This document shows positions 56,107-64,000 of a stretch of DNA of 64,000 bases, in pieces (position 1 is the first letter of the stretch; each line of letters opens with the position of its first letter). Location of the stretch: assembly GCA_021155905.1 (NCBI GenBank), contig JAJNBG010000004.1:62001-126000 (forward strand), read 5' to 3'. Position numbers and translations under genes: made by a program. A model generated the notes under the pieces. The model saw only the letters and a list, made by a program, of their open reading frames with translations. It was not told the DNA's origin and searched no databases. This DNA is from Bacteroidota bacterium (GTDB lineage Bacteria > Bacteroidota > Bacteroidia > B-17B0 > Aurantibacillaceae).

Positions 56107-56561
56107 TGTTGAGCATTTTAAAACAAACAGAACTTATGGAACCAAACAGCGAATTTAAAATTGTTGTCTTAGAAGATAATGATTTTTACAATAGTTTATT
56201 AACCAGGCAACTGCAGAATTACACGGATGAAATTGCCCATGATAAAGGCTACAAATTTGAGATCAGTTCCTACACCAATGCAACGGATTGTTTAAAAAAT
56301 ATAAAACCTGATACGGATATTGCTTTTGTAGATTATTATTTGGGTGAAGATAAAAATGGTCTGGAAGCCCTTAAAATTATTAAACAGAAATGTCCGGATT
56401 GTAAAGTAGTTGTGATTTCCCGTGAAGATAATATGAAGACTTCGTTTCAAACCCTTAATGAAGGAGCATATACGTTTATATATAAAGACAAGGATGCGCT
56501 GATAGCAAGTTGTTATTTGGTCGATGAAGTTATCAAAGAACGGTTTCACCCATTGGTCTGA
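56106..56561 (+). CDS. Single-domain response regulator coupled to UspA
   Basis: 151 residues (an internal ATG at 56136 is also possible). Receiver with IVVLEDNDFYNSLL, acceptor Asp76 in IAFVDYYLGEDKNG, ISREDN and FIYKDK. The LG after Asp-Tyr-Tyr replaces the usual MPxxDG. It overlaps the UspA stop by one base, a rare link between UspA and phosphorelay proteins. A terminator follows. Confidence 0.9.
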   Translation: MLSILKQTELMEPNSEFKIVVLEDNDFYNSLLTRQLQNYTDEIAHDKGYKFEISSYTNATDCLKNIKPDTDIAFVDYYLGEDKNGLEALKIIKQKCPDCKVVVISREDNMKTSFQTLNEGAYTFIYKDKDALIASCYLVDEVIKERFHPLV

Positions 56562-56652
56562 AAATAACAGGCCATTCGTTCTGAATCATTCTTAGAGTTT
56601 TACTTTAGATGAATCTTTTTGATAAAAATAATTACTTTAGTATAGATTTAAT

Positions 56653-56683
56653 AAAAGAGCCTGAATCTTTCAGGCTTTTTTTA
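56653..56683 (+). terminator. Rho-independent terminator
   Basis: Stem AGCCTGA / TCAGGCT with loop ATCTT followed by seven T, after the UspA-receiver genes. Confidence 0.9.
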
Positions 56684-56709
56684 TATTGAACCAATGCTTT
56701 GATAAATTA

Positions 56710-57705
56710 ATGTCCTTTAACCAGATTAAAATAAATACTATGAAGCTTACTTTAATTGTAGGCTTCCTTTTGATGTGCTTAAAATTTCTGGCTTTTTATC
56801 TAACACAATCTAATGCTATTTTGACGGATGCTATTGAATCCATTGTAAACGTGCTGGCGGGTTCCTTTGCTTTGTATAGTTTGTATTATGCGGCAAAGCC
56901 AAAAGACGAGGACCATCCGTATGGACATGGAAAGATTGAGTTTCTTTCAACAGGAGTGGAAGGAGGGATGGTCACGCTTGCCGGGCTCGCGATGACCATT
57001 AAAGGTATTCACTCTTTTTTTGATCCGAATAATTTACAGAATGTTGACATCGGTTTAGGTATTTCGCTTTTTTCCGGTATAGTAAATTACTTTTTAGCCA
57101 GAACGTTAATTAAAAAGGGTATGCTTTTACATTCATCGACCATGGTTGCCGATGGAAAGCATTTATTGACAGATACCTGGAGCAGTGCCGGATTGGTTCT
57201 TGGATTGATCATCATTTATTTCACCAATTTGTTTTGGATTGATTATGTAATTACCATTGGCCTTGGTATTTTCATAACCGTTACCGGATTTCATTTGATT
57301 AAAGAATCGATTTTCAATTTGTTGGATAAAGCGGATTATGGTAAAATAGAGCATTTGATTTCCGTTTTAAATGTGAAACGAAATCCCAGCTGGATCGATA
57401 TTCATAACCTAAGAGTGGTAAAATATGGATCCGTAGTTCATGTAGATTGTCACATGACGCTTCCCTGGTATTATACTTTGGAAGAATCCCATAAAGAAGT
57501 TGATAGTCTTGATAAGTTAGTAACTACAGAATTCAGTCATGAGATTGAATTTTTCATTCATGCCGATCCCTGTGTTCCAAAATCGTGTTCAATTTGTGAA
57601 ATACATGATTGTAAAGTTCGAAAGGATAATTTTGTTAAACGCCTGGAATGGAAGATGGGTAATGTACTACCGGATGAGAAACATACAGCTAGTTCAATTC
57701 TTTAG
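56710..57705 (+). CDS. Cation diffusion facilitator (CDF) transporter
   Basis: 331 residues from ATG 56710 (TTG 56686 lies next to the terminator; ATG 56740 is also possible). Six transmembrane helices, with the metal-site signature DAIESIVNVLAGSFALYS and HPYGHGKIEFLS in the first half and ADGKHLLTDTWSS (HxxxD) in the second. The cytoplasmic C-terminal domain (about 215-300) ends in a Cys/His-rich tail (PCVPKSCSICEIHDC). It exports divalent metals such as zinc or iron using proton exchange. The 3' end overlaps the convergent cca gene by 17 nt. Confidence 0.94.
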   Translation: MSFNQIKINTMKLTLIVGFLLMCLKFLAFYLTQSNAILTDAIESIVNVLAGSFALYSLYYAAKPKDEDHPYGHGKIEFLSTGVEGGMVTLAGLAMTIKGIHSFFDPNNLQNVDIGLGISLFSGIVNYFLARTLIKKGMLLHSSTMVADGKHLLTDTWSSAGLVLGLIIIYFTNLFWIDYVITIGLGIFITVTGFHLIKESIFNLLDKADYGKIEHLISVLNVKRNPSWIDIHNLRVVKYGSVVHVDCHMTLPWYYTLEESHKEVDSLDKLVTTEFSHEIEFFIHADPCVPKSCSICEIHDCKVRKDNFVKRLEWKMGNVLPDEKHTASSIL

Positions 57706-59083
57706 CTTTTGCTTTTAAAAAGACTAATGCTTCTTCGCGATCATTTGGAATGATACCATCTAAGATTGCATCCTTTAACGCGTTTTTTAAGTCACCCACT
57801 TTTTTGCAGGGCGCCAGGTTGAAAATCGTCATAATTTCCTCGCCACTCACAGGTGGTTGCCAGTTTCGAATTTTATCCTTCTCCTCCAGCTCTTTGAGTC
57901 GTTCGCGAACCAATTCAAAATTCTGTAAATACCGTTTTACTTTATTCGGATTTTTTGTAGTGATGTCCGCTTCGCACAGAGCCATCAGATCTTCCACATC
58001 ATCACCCGCTTCAAACAAAACGCGACGAACCGCGCTATCGGTAATTTCAGTTTTAGCTAACACGATAGGGCGTAAATGAAGCAACACCAGTTTTTGGACA
58101 TACTTCATTTTTTCATTCAGCGGCAAACGAAGTGCTTCGAATATTTTTGGTACCATCCTCGCTCCTTTGTCTTCATGACCATGAAATGTCCAGCCATGCT
58201 CAGGTTCAAAACGCTTAGTGGCTGGTTTAGCGATATCATGTAAGATAGCAGACCATCGGAGCCAAAGGTTATTACTTTTCTTTGCTACATTATCCAATAC
58301 CTCCAGGGTATGGTAAAAATTATCTTTATGGGATTTTCCATTGATGGTTTCCACTCCGTGTAATTTCATCATTTCAGGAAAGATCATTGCTAAGAGTCCT
58401 GTATCGGATAATAATTTAAAACCAACCGATGGAACAGGGGAGAGGATAATTTTATTTAATTCGTCCGTAATGCGCTCTTTGGAAACAATCTTGATGCGGT
58501 CTTTATTTTTGGAAATCGCCTCTAAGGATTCCTTTTCAATCGTAAAACCCAATTGAGTTGAAAACCGAATGGCGCGCATCATTCGCAGTGGATCGTCACT
58601 ATAAGTAATTTCAGGTTCTAACGGAGTACGGATAATCTTGTTTTCAATATCCTCCACGCCATGAAAAGGGTCCAGTAATTTTCCGAAATTAGATTTACTT
58701 AATCCAATCGCTAAGGCGTTAATGGTAAAATCCCTGCGATTCTGATCATCGGTCAAGGTACCGTCTTCCACTATTGGCTTGCGTGATTCACGGTTGTAGG
58801 ATTCCCGCCTGGCGCCTACAAATTCGATCTCGAGGTCATTGATTTTTACCTGTGCTGTTCCGAATGTTTTGAAAACAGACAAATGTGCGTCGGGCCCAAG
58901 CTGTTGATGAACAAGTTCCGCCAGTTCAATTCCTTTACCTATCGTCACCACATCAATATCTTTGCTTTCCCGTCCCAAATAAATGTCGCGAACAAATCCA
59001 CCAATCACATAGGCTTCTACGCCCAACTGATTGGCGCAATCTGCCAGCACTTTAAAAACAGGATGAGTTAGATGCTTGTCCAC
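57689..59083 (-). CDS. cca: CCA tRNA nucleotidyltransferase with HD domain
   Basis: 464 residues from a GTG start. The polymerase head has VIGGFVRDIYLGRESKDIDVV, DGTLTDDQNRRDFTINALAI and PLRMMRAIRFSTQLGF, the family's hallmark motifs. An HD phosphohydrolase domain (about 250-370; LRWSAILHDIAKP and TFHGHEDKGA) and a C-terminal helical part follow. It adds the CCA end to tRNAs, and the HD part may repair 2',3'-cyclic phosphates. Housekeeping; no composite promoter. Confidence 0.94.
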   Translation of the reverse strand: MDKHLTHPVFKVLADCANQLGVEAYVIGGFVRDIYLGRESKDIDVVTIGKGIELAELVHQQLGPDAHLSVFKTFGTAQVKINDLEIEFVGARRESYNRESRKPIVEDGTLTDDQNRRDFTINALAIGLSKSNFGKLLDPFHGVEDIENKIIRTPLEPEITYSDDPLRMMRAIRFSTQLGFTIEKESLEAISKNKDRIKIVSKERITDELNKIILSPVPSVGFKLLSDTGLLAMIFPEMMKLHGVETINGKSHKDNFYHTLEVLDNVAKKSNNLWLRWSAILHDIAKPATKRFEPEHGWTFHGHEDKGARMVPKIFEALRLPLNEKMKYVQKLVLLHLRPIVLAKTEITDSAVRRVLFEAGDDVEDLMALCEADITTKNPNKVKRYLQNFELVRERLKELEEKDKIRNWQPPVSGEEIMTIFNLAPCKKVGDLKNALKDAILDGIIPNDREEALVFLKAKAKELN

Positions 59084-59126
59084 AGGGTAAAAATAAGGTA
59101 ATTTTTGAGAAAATGTAAGGTGATCT

Positions 59127-59525
59127 CTATATCTTAAGAGCAGAAAGCTTACTGGCCATTGTATTCACAAGTTCTCTTAATGGTTTTTCTGCCATGACTT
59201 TAATAAACGGATTCATATCACCTTCCAGCTCCACATCGGTGGTTTGGTTTTCAAGTAAATGAATATGAAGTGTAAAAACAAATTTTGCAAGACCGGTTGT
59301 TTCAAAGGTAATGCGGGATTTTGGCAAACGTTCTTTAATCCTGATGGTTAAAGCAGTTAAGCCTTTAATCGTAAAAGAACATTGTTCAGATGTACATTCA
59401 AAATTATCGATCTTGTCTTCCGGCAACAGATGCTTGAAGTGATTGAAATCCCCCATGAAATCAAACAGTTGATCTGTAGGTGATTGTACTGGGTGTGTTT
59501 CGCTAAGTATACTGAAATGTGCCAA
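59127..59525 (-). CDS. SRPBCC/START-like lipid-binding-fold protein
   Basis: 132 residues with a TTG start. The pattern PTDQLFDFMGDFNHFKHLLP, a central ITFETTG, and a final EKPLRELVNTMASKL helix is that of polyketide-cyclase/START-like folds, which form a hydrophobic pocket. In Bacteroidota such a gene regularly sits next to pyrE, as here (10-nt gap). Ligand unknown. Confidence 0.83.
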   Translation of the reverse strand: MAHFSILSETHPVQSPTDQLFDFMGDFNHFKHLLPEDKIDNFECTSEQCSFTIKGLTALTIRIKERLPKSRITFETTGLAKFVFTLHIHLLENQTTDVELEGDMNPFIKVMAEKPLRELVNTMASKLSALKI

Positions 59526-59535
59526 GTATTAAATT

Positions 59536-60180
59536 TTATTGTTTCCAGGAAAAAGGACTCTTTCTCCATTCTTTTAATGATTCTAAGTCGTTTTCAGAAA
59601 TATATTTATGCTTTAATGCCACTTCAATTAATGTATTGTAATCACATAAAGTGGTTAAAGGACAGTTTGCTTTTTTCATGTTTTCAGTTGCTTCATCAAA
59701 ACCGTAAGTGAAAATAGCAACCATTCCTTTTACATTGCAACCTTGTTCACGTAATGCTTCCACAGCCTTTATACTGCTGCCACCGGTAGATACCAAATCT
59801 TCAATCACGACTACATTTTGTCCTTTTTCAACAACGCCTTCCACCATGTTTGTTAAGCCATGTTTTTTTGCTTCACTGCGCACATATACAAATGGCAATC
59901 CCATATCCTGTGCAATTAAAGCTCCCTGCGCTATTCCTCCTGTTGCTACACCCGCAATGACATCCGGTTTGGCAAACTGATCATTGATCACATTTACATA
60001 TTGCTGACGGATGTAAGTTCTGATCTGCGGATAGGATAAGGTTTTGCGATTATCACAATATATGGGAGATTTCCAGCCCGAAGCCCATGTAAAGGGTTGG
60101 TCAGGCTGAAGCTTGATTGCTTTGATTTGTAATAAAAATTCGGCAACTTTATGCGCGGAATCAAATGGAGTCATTGTCAT
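59536..60180 (-). CDS. pyrE: Orotate phosphoribosyltransferase
   Basis: 214 residues. The PRPP-binding VVVIEDLVSTGGSSIKA motif and the ATGGIAQGALIA and YVRSEAKKHG segments identify OPRTase, which converts orotate and PRPP to OMP in pyrimidine synthesis. ATG 60180 gives the fuller N-terminus; ATG 60174 is possible. Only 17 nt separate it from the divergent Nudix start, so both promoters must lie partly inside the coding regions or one start is further in. Confidence 0.96.
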   Translation of the reverse strand: MTMTPFDSAHKVAEFLLQIKAIKLQPDQPFTWASGWKSPIYCDNRKTLSYPQIRTYIRQQYVNVINDQFAKPDVIAGVATGGIAQGALIAQDMGLPFVYVRSEAKKHGLTNMVEGVVEKGQNVVVIEDLVSTGGSSIKAVEALREQGCNVKGMVAIFTYGFDEATENMKKANCPLTTLCDYNTLIEVALKHKYISENDLESLKEWRKSPFSWKQ

Positions 60181-60197
60181 AGGGGCACAAAAATTAT

Positions 60198-60785
60198 TTG
60201 TCGAAAAAAATTATTGTTCAGGAAATAAATCAAAGCACAGAAAATCAATCCTTTATAAATATCGATCACTTAAAAAAATCTGAATTGTTAGATGAATTTG
60301 CAAAATTTGCCCATCAAACAGATCAAACATTGCTGACTTTAGTAACAAAAGACATCGGGCAGGCCCTTGAAAAGTTCAGGAAACCATTTAAATACATTTA
60401 TGCAGCCGGCGGATTAATTGAAAAGGATAATCGTTTTTTGTTTATTTATCGCTTAAAGAAATGGGATCTTCCAAAAGGAAAATTAGATTTAGGAGAAGGA
60501 CCGGAAGAAGCTGCCATCCGAGAGTGCGAAGAAGAATGCGGTATAACTCAGTTAACTATTACAAGGGCATTGGATCCTACTTATCACATTTATGATCATA
60601 AAGGAAGTTATGCCCTGAAAAAAACATACTGGTATGCAATGACTACCAAACATGAAGGGAAACTTGTACCGCAGGTAGAAGAACACATTGAGCGGGTTGA
60701 ATGGTTTACTAAGGATCAGATTCAAAAAGAGGTTTTATCCAACACTTATCCGGCCATTGAGGCAGTGATAAAACATATAACCTAA
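60198..60785 (+). CDS. Nudix hydrolase
   Basis: 195 residues. The Nudix box GKLDLGEGPEEAAIREC then EEECGI fits Gx5Ex7REUxEExGU (about residues 95-117). The N-terminal 70 residues are a helical extension found in Bacteroidota Nudix proteins. The only start in frame after the upstream stop at 60180 is the TTG at 60198. Substrate is not predictable. Confidence 0.9.
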   Translation: MSKKIIVQEINQSTENQSFINIDHLKKSELLDEFAKFAHQTDQTLLTLVTKDIGQALEKFRKPFKYIYAAGGLIEKDNRFLFIYRLKKWDLPKGKLDLGEGPEEAAIRECEEECGITQLTITRALDPTYHIYDHKGSYALKKTYWYAMTTKHEGKLVPQVEEHIERVEWFTKDQIQKEVLSNTYPAIEAVIKHIT

Positions 60786-60801
60786 AAACTTTAGAATTTT
60801 A

Positions 60802-60831
60802 TCTAAACTTGTTTAGAATTTATTATATTTG
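60802..60831 (+). promoter_or_regulatory. LacI-type operator palindrome and -7 element
   Basis: TCTAAACTTGTTTAGA (60802-60817) is a 16-bp inverted repeat, seven-base arms around TT. It lies 6 nt upstream of TATATTTG (60824-60831), a good Bacteroidota -7 element, and 39 nt before the LacI start, so it fits autorepression by the gene that follows. Confidence 0.72.
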
Positions 60832-60856
60832 TTTATAGTATTAATATTTGAACAAT

Positions 60857-61882
60857 ATGGGTATTAAAAAAACATTATTAGAAGATATTGCCAAAGAACT
60901 GAATGTGTCAAAAACATTGGTTTCCATGGTAATCAATGGAAAAGGTGATGCTTATGGTATCAGTAAAAAGACACAGGAAAAAGTGTTGTCCAAGGCCGGA
61001 GAAATGGAATACACGCCTAATGTTTTTGCCCGCGCATTAAGAACAGGGAAAAGCCACCTTATTGGTTTACTGGTCGCGGATATTTCAAATCCTTTTTATT
61101 CACATATAGCTAAACATGTGGAAAGGGAATTAGCCTCCAAAGGTTATAACCTGATGATTTGCAGTACCGGTGAAAACGTTGACCGTGAAGAGAAATTAAT
61201 TAGTTTGTTTGCTGAACAACATATGATCGATGGATTGATTATAGCGACAACGAGTACATCAGGCGAGTATTTTAAGAAGGAACGTTTACGCAATTTTCCT
61301 ATTGTTTTTATTGATCGTTACTTGCCGGATATAGAGTCTAACTACGTGGTTGCCAATAATTACCAGGGTTCATTTGAATTAACGGATTTATTGATCCACA
61401 AAGGATGTAAAAATATTTTGGCCTTAAACATTACTCCTTCTCATATCAGTTCGTTAACTGAGCGTGTGAAAGGTTATAAAGATGCTCTGAAAAAATATGA
61501 CATCCCTTTTAAGGAAGAAAATTTAATGGAGATCTCCTTTAATAATATACAGAATGATGTGCGCGAGAAATTATTAAAACGTTTAAAATCTGGGAATAGG
61601 ATTGATGCGATTTACACCCTGAATAATCATATCGCAACAGCCTGTTTGAATGTATTTAATGAGATTGGCTTTGATGCTAAAAAAGAAGGCGTTTATTTTG
61701 CCTCCTTTGATGATATCAGCTTGTTTGATTTTGTGAAACCGCATGTCATATCTGTTTCGCAGCCTGTAGAACAAATAGGAATTGAAGCAGCCAATTTAGC
61801 GCTTCAGTTAATTGACAACAAAGGCACGGATCATGCCATTCAAAAAATTGTCCTTCCTACGTCCATCATTTCAAGGAACTAG
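60857..61882 (+). CDS. LacI-family transcriptional regulator
   Basis: 341 residues from ATG 60857 (the frame begins at a TTG at 60848). The N-terminal HTH (KTLLEDIAKELNVSKTLVSM, then VINGKGDAYGIS and VFARALRTGKSHLIGLL) is followed by a periplasmic-binding-protein-like sugar domain (about 60-341). The HTH lacks the usual leading sequence but is intact. Effector and targets are unknown; the palindrome upstream suggests autoregulation. Confidence 0.93.
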   Translation: MGIKKTLLEDIAKELNVSKTLVSMVINGKGDAYGISKKTQEKVLSKAGEMEYTPNVFARALRTGKSHLIGLLVADISNPFYSHIAKHVERELASKGYNLMICSTGENVDREEKLISLFAEQHMIDGLIIATTSTSGEYFKKERLRNFPIVFIDRYLPDIESNYVVANNYQGSFELTDLLIHKGCKNILALNITPSHISSLTERVKGYKDALKKYDIPFKEENLMEISFNNIQNDVREKLLKRLKSGNRIDAIYTLNNHIATACLNVFNEIGFDAKKEGVYFASFDDISLFDFVKPHVISVSQPVEQIGIEAANLALQLIDNKGTDHAIQKIVLPTSIISRN

Positions 61883-61910
61883 GGGGTGACTTTCAAGAGA
61901 ATTGGAATGC

Positions 61911-62020
61911 TCGAGTCCGCGTGAGGGATGTGAGCGTAAATCCTTTTATGTAACGGAGTGGAATACAAGATTGCAGCGGGCAGCCCGACGGAGCTGTCTC
62001 TTTTGCGCCGGCACGCCCAT
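61911..62020. repeat. GC-rich intergenic REP-like element
   Basis: Between the LacI and lipoamide dehydrogenase genes lies a stretch much richer in GC than its surroundings, with GTGAGGGATGTGAGCGTAAA, GCAGCGGGCAGCCCGACGGAG and a self-complementary GGGCAGCCC core. I recall similar GTGAGGG...AGCCCGAC elements scattered between genes in Bacteroidota genomes. No coding potential. Only one copy lies in this window, so repetition is not shown here. Confidence 0.5.
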
Positions 62021-62120
62021 ATAATCTTTTCAAGACCTTTAAAGGGTAAGTATATTACTTTATCCACCCTGTACCAATTAAATAAAAAACTTTATATTAG
62101 CACCACTAAAAAAAAACACT

Positions 62121-63509
62121 ATGAACTACGATGTTATTGTTATAGGAAGCGGTCCGGGCGGTTATGTTACTGCAATCCGTGCTTCTCAATTGGGATTAAA
62201 AACAGCGATTATTGAAAAAGAAAACCTTGGAGGCATTTGCCTTAACTGGGGTTGCATACCAACCAAAGCGTTATTAAAAAGTGCACAGGTATTTGAATAT
62301 TTAAATCATGCTAAAGAGTATGGTATCAGTGCAGATAATATCAAAGCAGACTTTGGCGCAGTAATCAAACGTAGCCGCGACGTAGCAGATGGGATGAGCA
62401 AAGGAATTCAGTTCCTTATGAAAAAGAACAAGATTGATGTGATCATGGGAACAGCTACTGTGAAAGCAGGGAAGAAAGTGGAAGTAAAATTAAATGACGG
62501 CAAAACAGAAACCCACGAAGGAAAACATATTATTATAGCAACCGGAGCCCGCTCTCGTGCTTTACCAAATTTACCACAGGATGGTAAAAAGATTATTGGT
62601 TACCGTGAAGCTATGACCTTACCAAAATTACCAAAAACAATGGTGGTTGTTGGTTCAGGAGCTATCGGGGTTGAATTTGCTTATTTTTATGCCACGATGG
62701 GAACTAAGGTTACTGTTGTTGAATTTTTACCAAACATTGTTCCGGTTGAAGATGAGGAAGTATCTAAACAGTTAGAGAAGTCTTTCAAAAAAGTGGGTAT
62801 CGAGATCATGACAGAAGCATCTGTTGAGAGTGTGGATACGAAAGGCGATATCAGTAAAGTGAATGTGAAAACCAAAACAGGGAATGTTGTTTTGGAAGCT
62901 GAAATAGTTTTATCAGCTGTAGGTATTGAAGCAAACATCCAGAACCTTGGACTGGAAGCCTTAGGTATTAAAACTGATAAAGGTAAAATTGTGACTGATA
63001 AATTTTATGCTACTAATGTTGCCGGGTATTATGCGATTGGTGATTGTGTTGGAGGACAGGCTTTAGCACACGTAGCAAGCGCTGAAGGAATTACCTGTGT
63101 TGAAAAAATCGCAGGAGCCCATACCGAGCCAATTGATTACAAAAATATTCCTGGTTGTACGTATTGTCAACCAGAAGTTGCTTCGGTTGGTATGACTGAG
63201 AAGCAAGCAAAGGAAGCCGGTTATACTTTAAAAGTTGGTAAATTTCCTTTCTCCGCATCGGGAAAAGCAAGTGCATCCGGTGCAAAAGACGGGTTCATTA
63301 AATTGATCTTTGATGCCAAGTACGGAGAGATTCTGGGAGCTCATATGATTGGTGCCAACGTAACCGAAATGATTGCTGAAATTGTAGCGATTCGTAAACT
63401 GGAAACGACCGGACATGAGTTAATCAAAACCATCCATCCGCATCCAACCATGAGTGAAGCAATTATGGAGGCTGCTGCAGCCGCTTATGGCGAAGTGATC
63501 CATTTATAA
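62121..63509 (+). CDS. lpdA: Dihydrolipoyl dehydrogenase (E3)
   Basis: 462 residues. FAD site VIVIGSGPGGYVTAI, redox-active Cys40 and Cys45 in GGICLNWGCIPTKA, NAD site VVVGSGAIGVEFAY, second FAD motif YAIGDCVGG, and the catalytic dyad region HPHPTMSEAIMEA at the C-terminus. The enzyme reoxidises lipoamide in the pyruvate, 2-oxoglutarate and branched-chain dehydrogenase complexes. Stands alone, followed by a terminator. Confidence 0.97.
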   Translation: MNYDVIVIGSGPGGYVTAIRASQLGLKTAIIEKENLGGICLNWGCIPTKALLKSAQVFEYLNHAKEYGISADNIKADFGAVIKRSRDVADGMSKGIQFLMKKNKIDVIMGTATVKAGKKVEVKLNDGKTETHEGKHIIIATGARSRALPNLPQDGKKIIGYREAMTLPKLPKTMVVVGSGAIGVEFAYFYATMGTKVTVVEFLPNIVPVEDEEVSKQLEKSFKKVGIEIMTEASVESVDTKGDISKVNVKTKTGNVVLEAEIVLSAVGIEANIQNLGLEALGIKTDKGKIVTDKFYATNVAGYYAIGDCVGGQALAHVASAEGITCVEKIAGAHTEPIDYKNIPGCTYCQPEVASVGMTEKQAKEAGYTLKVGKFPFSASGKASASGAKDGFIKLIFDAKYGEILGAHMIGANVTEMIAEIVAIRKLETTGHELIKTIHPHPTMSEAIMEAAAAAYGEVIHL

Positions 63510-63574
63510 TTGTAATTTATGTGTTAGTCTGAGGTGAACACAGGACTAACATAATCACCTTGAATAAAAATAGT

Positions 63575-63607
63575 AAAAACCATCCACCTTTAGGCGGATG
63601 GTTTTTT
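63575..63607 (+). terminator. Rho-independent terminator after the lipoamide dehydrogenase gene
   Basis: Stem AAAACCATCCACC / GGCGGATGGTTTT (one mismatch) followed by a T run. Upstream of it, 63523-63550 forms another inverted repeat (GTTAGTC / GACTAAC). Confidence 0.88.
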
Positions 63608-63767
63608 GTTTGATACCATTGTATAATTCATGTATCCCGAATCATAAATATATAAAGGCAGATTTATTCAAGATAATCCTCGTTCAAAAGCCGTTAGCTT
63701 ACTTTGGATTCGCTTTTTTTTAGTATTTTAAGGAACTATATTTAAGGGAACTCTTTTTATAGAACTA

Positions 63768-64000
63768 ATGGACCCTTATTGGACTCAAATGCGCATACTA
63801 ACAATGGTTGAACAAGGACATTTGAAAGAAGAAACAAGTACAAAACAGTCTGATTACAGGCTGGCTAAAAAACAAAGGGTTTTTAAGTTAACCCTGTTCA
63901 GGCATTTTAAAGATTTTATTTTAATCTCTTTGGGGGTTATTTCTGCAACGTTTGGTTTTAAGGGTTTTTTATTGACTAATCATTTCATCGATGGTGGTGC
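63768..64000 (+). CDS. YitT-like membrane protein, N-terminal fragment
   Basis: The frame from ATG 63768 runs off the window edge (77 residues visible). After a polar N-terminus, LFRHFKDFILISLGVISAT and FGFKGFLLTNHFIDGGA match the first transmembrane region of the YitT/DUF161 family, membrane proteins of unknown transport role. Alternative ATGs at 63789 and 63804 are possible. The 63510-63767 gap holds a terminator and nothing else I recognise. Confidence 0.8.
   Translation, partial: MDPYWTQMRILTMVEQGHLKEETSTKQSDYRLAKKQRVFKLTLFRHFKDFILISLGVISATFGFKGFLLTNHFIDGG

Noticed and set aside
61883-62120. Small genes in the gap between the LacI and lipoamide dehydrogenase genes
   Set aside because: Short frames on both strands span the GC-rich element, with no start context or recognisable product.
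63615-63677. Composite promoter for the YitT-like gene (CCGAA at 63637-63641)
   Set aside because: The first box is ACCAT and the -7 position is AAGATAAT.

Overview
The window looks like a chromosome segment of an AT-rich Bacteroidota (Bacteroidetes). Evidence: four secreted proteins with C-terminal type IX secretion (T9SS) sorting domains, promoter -7 elements of the TAnnTTTG type used by this phylum, near absence of Shine-Dalgarno sequences, SBBP beta-propeller proteins, and Bacteroidota-type DksA-like, VTC/DUF4956 and pyrE neighbourhoods. No rRNA, tRNA, insertion sequence, phage or CRISPR array was seen.

Layout. 0-11 kb: a truncated sugar-nucleotide transferase, a LytTR response regulator, a giant poly-HAMP hybrid histidine kinase (2171 aa, 11 near-identical 92-residue units) and a second hybrid kinase. 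11-22 kb: a small secreted protein, an FAD/Rieske oxidoreductase, a 31-residue-repeat secreted protein, then a six-gene polysaccharide operon (carbohydrate-binding protein, GH15 glucoamylase, TPR protein, outer-membrane barrel, GH26-like enzyme). 22-27 kb, minus strand: DksA-like protein, CotH/T9SS protein, VTC polyphosphate-polymerase domain, DUF4956, DUF2490. 27-38 kb: secreted GH-A glycosidase, GT4 glycogen synthase plus GH57, AraC regulator, STAS plus cellulose-synthase-like GT2 plus a small membrane protein, and a CBM-like membrane protein plus acyltransferase. 38-42 kb: two 555-aa T9SS beta-propeller proteins separated by a 10-copy RNA-hairpin-like repeat array. 42-49 kb: ferritin-like protein, phosphohexomutase, OmpA/PD40 protein, single-domain receivers, an HPt protein and small Bacteroidota stress-type proteins. 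49-53.5 kb: receiver/HPt/kinase cluster. 53.5-64 kb: ordinary genes (GNAT-nitrilase, UspA, CDF transporter, cca, pyrE, Nudix, LacI, lipoamide dehydrogenase, YitT).

Main discovery: fourteen transcription units between 0.8 and 48.7 kb share a rigid composite promoter, RGCTA-N17-HCGAA-N28-TAnnTTTG (13 sites with exactly 28, one with 29), always oriented toward the gene, 24-97 nt from the start codon. A fifteenth site is degenerate. The two upstream boxes lie 22 bp apart on the same DNA face just upstream of RNA polymerase, as expected of a dedicated activator. The genes served (signalling proteins, DksA-like protein, ferritin-like protein, glycogen and exopolysaccharide enzymes, OmpA-type envelope protein) resemble a general-stress/envelope regulon. 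The LytTR regulator at 1117, whose own promoter carries the motif, is the most attractive local candidate for the activator, but this is inference.
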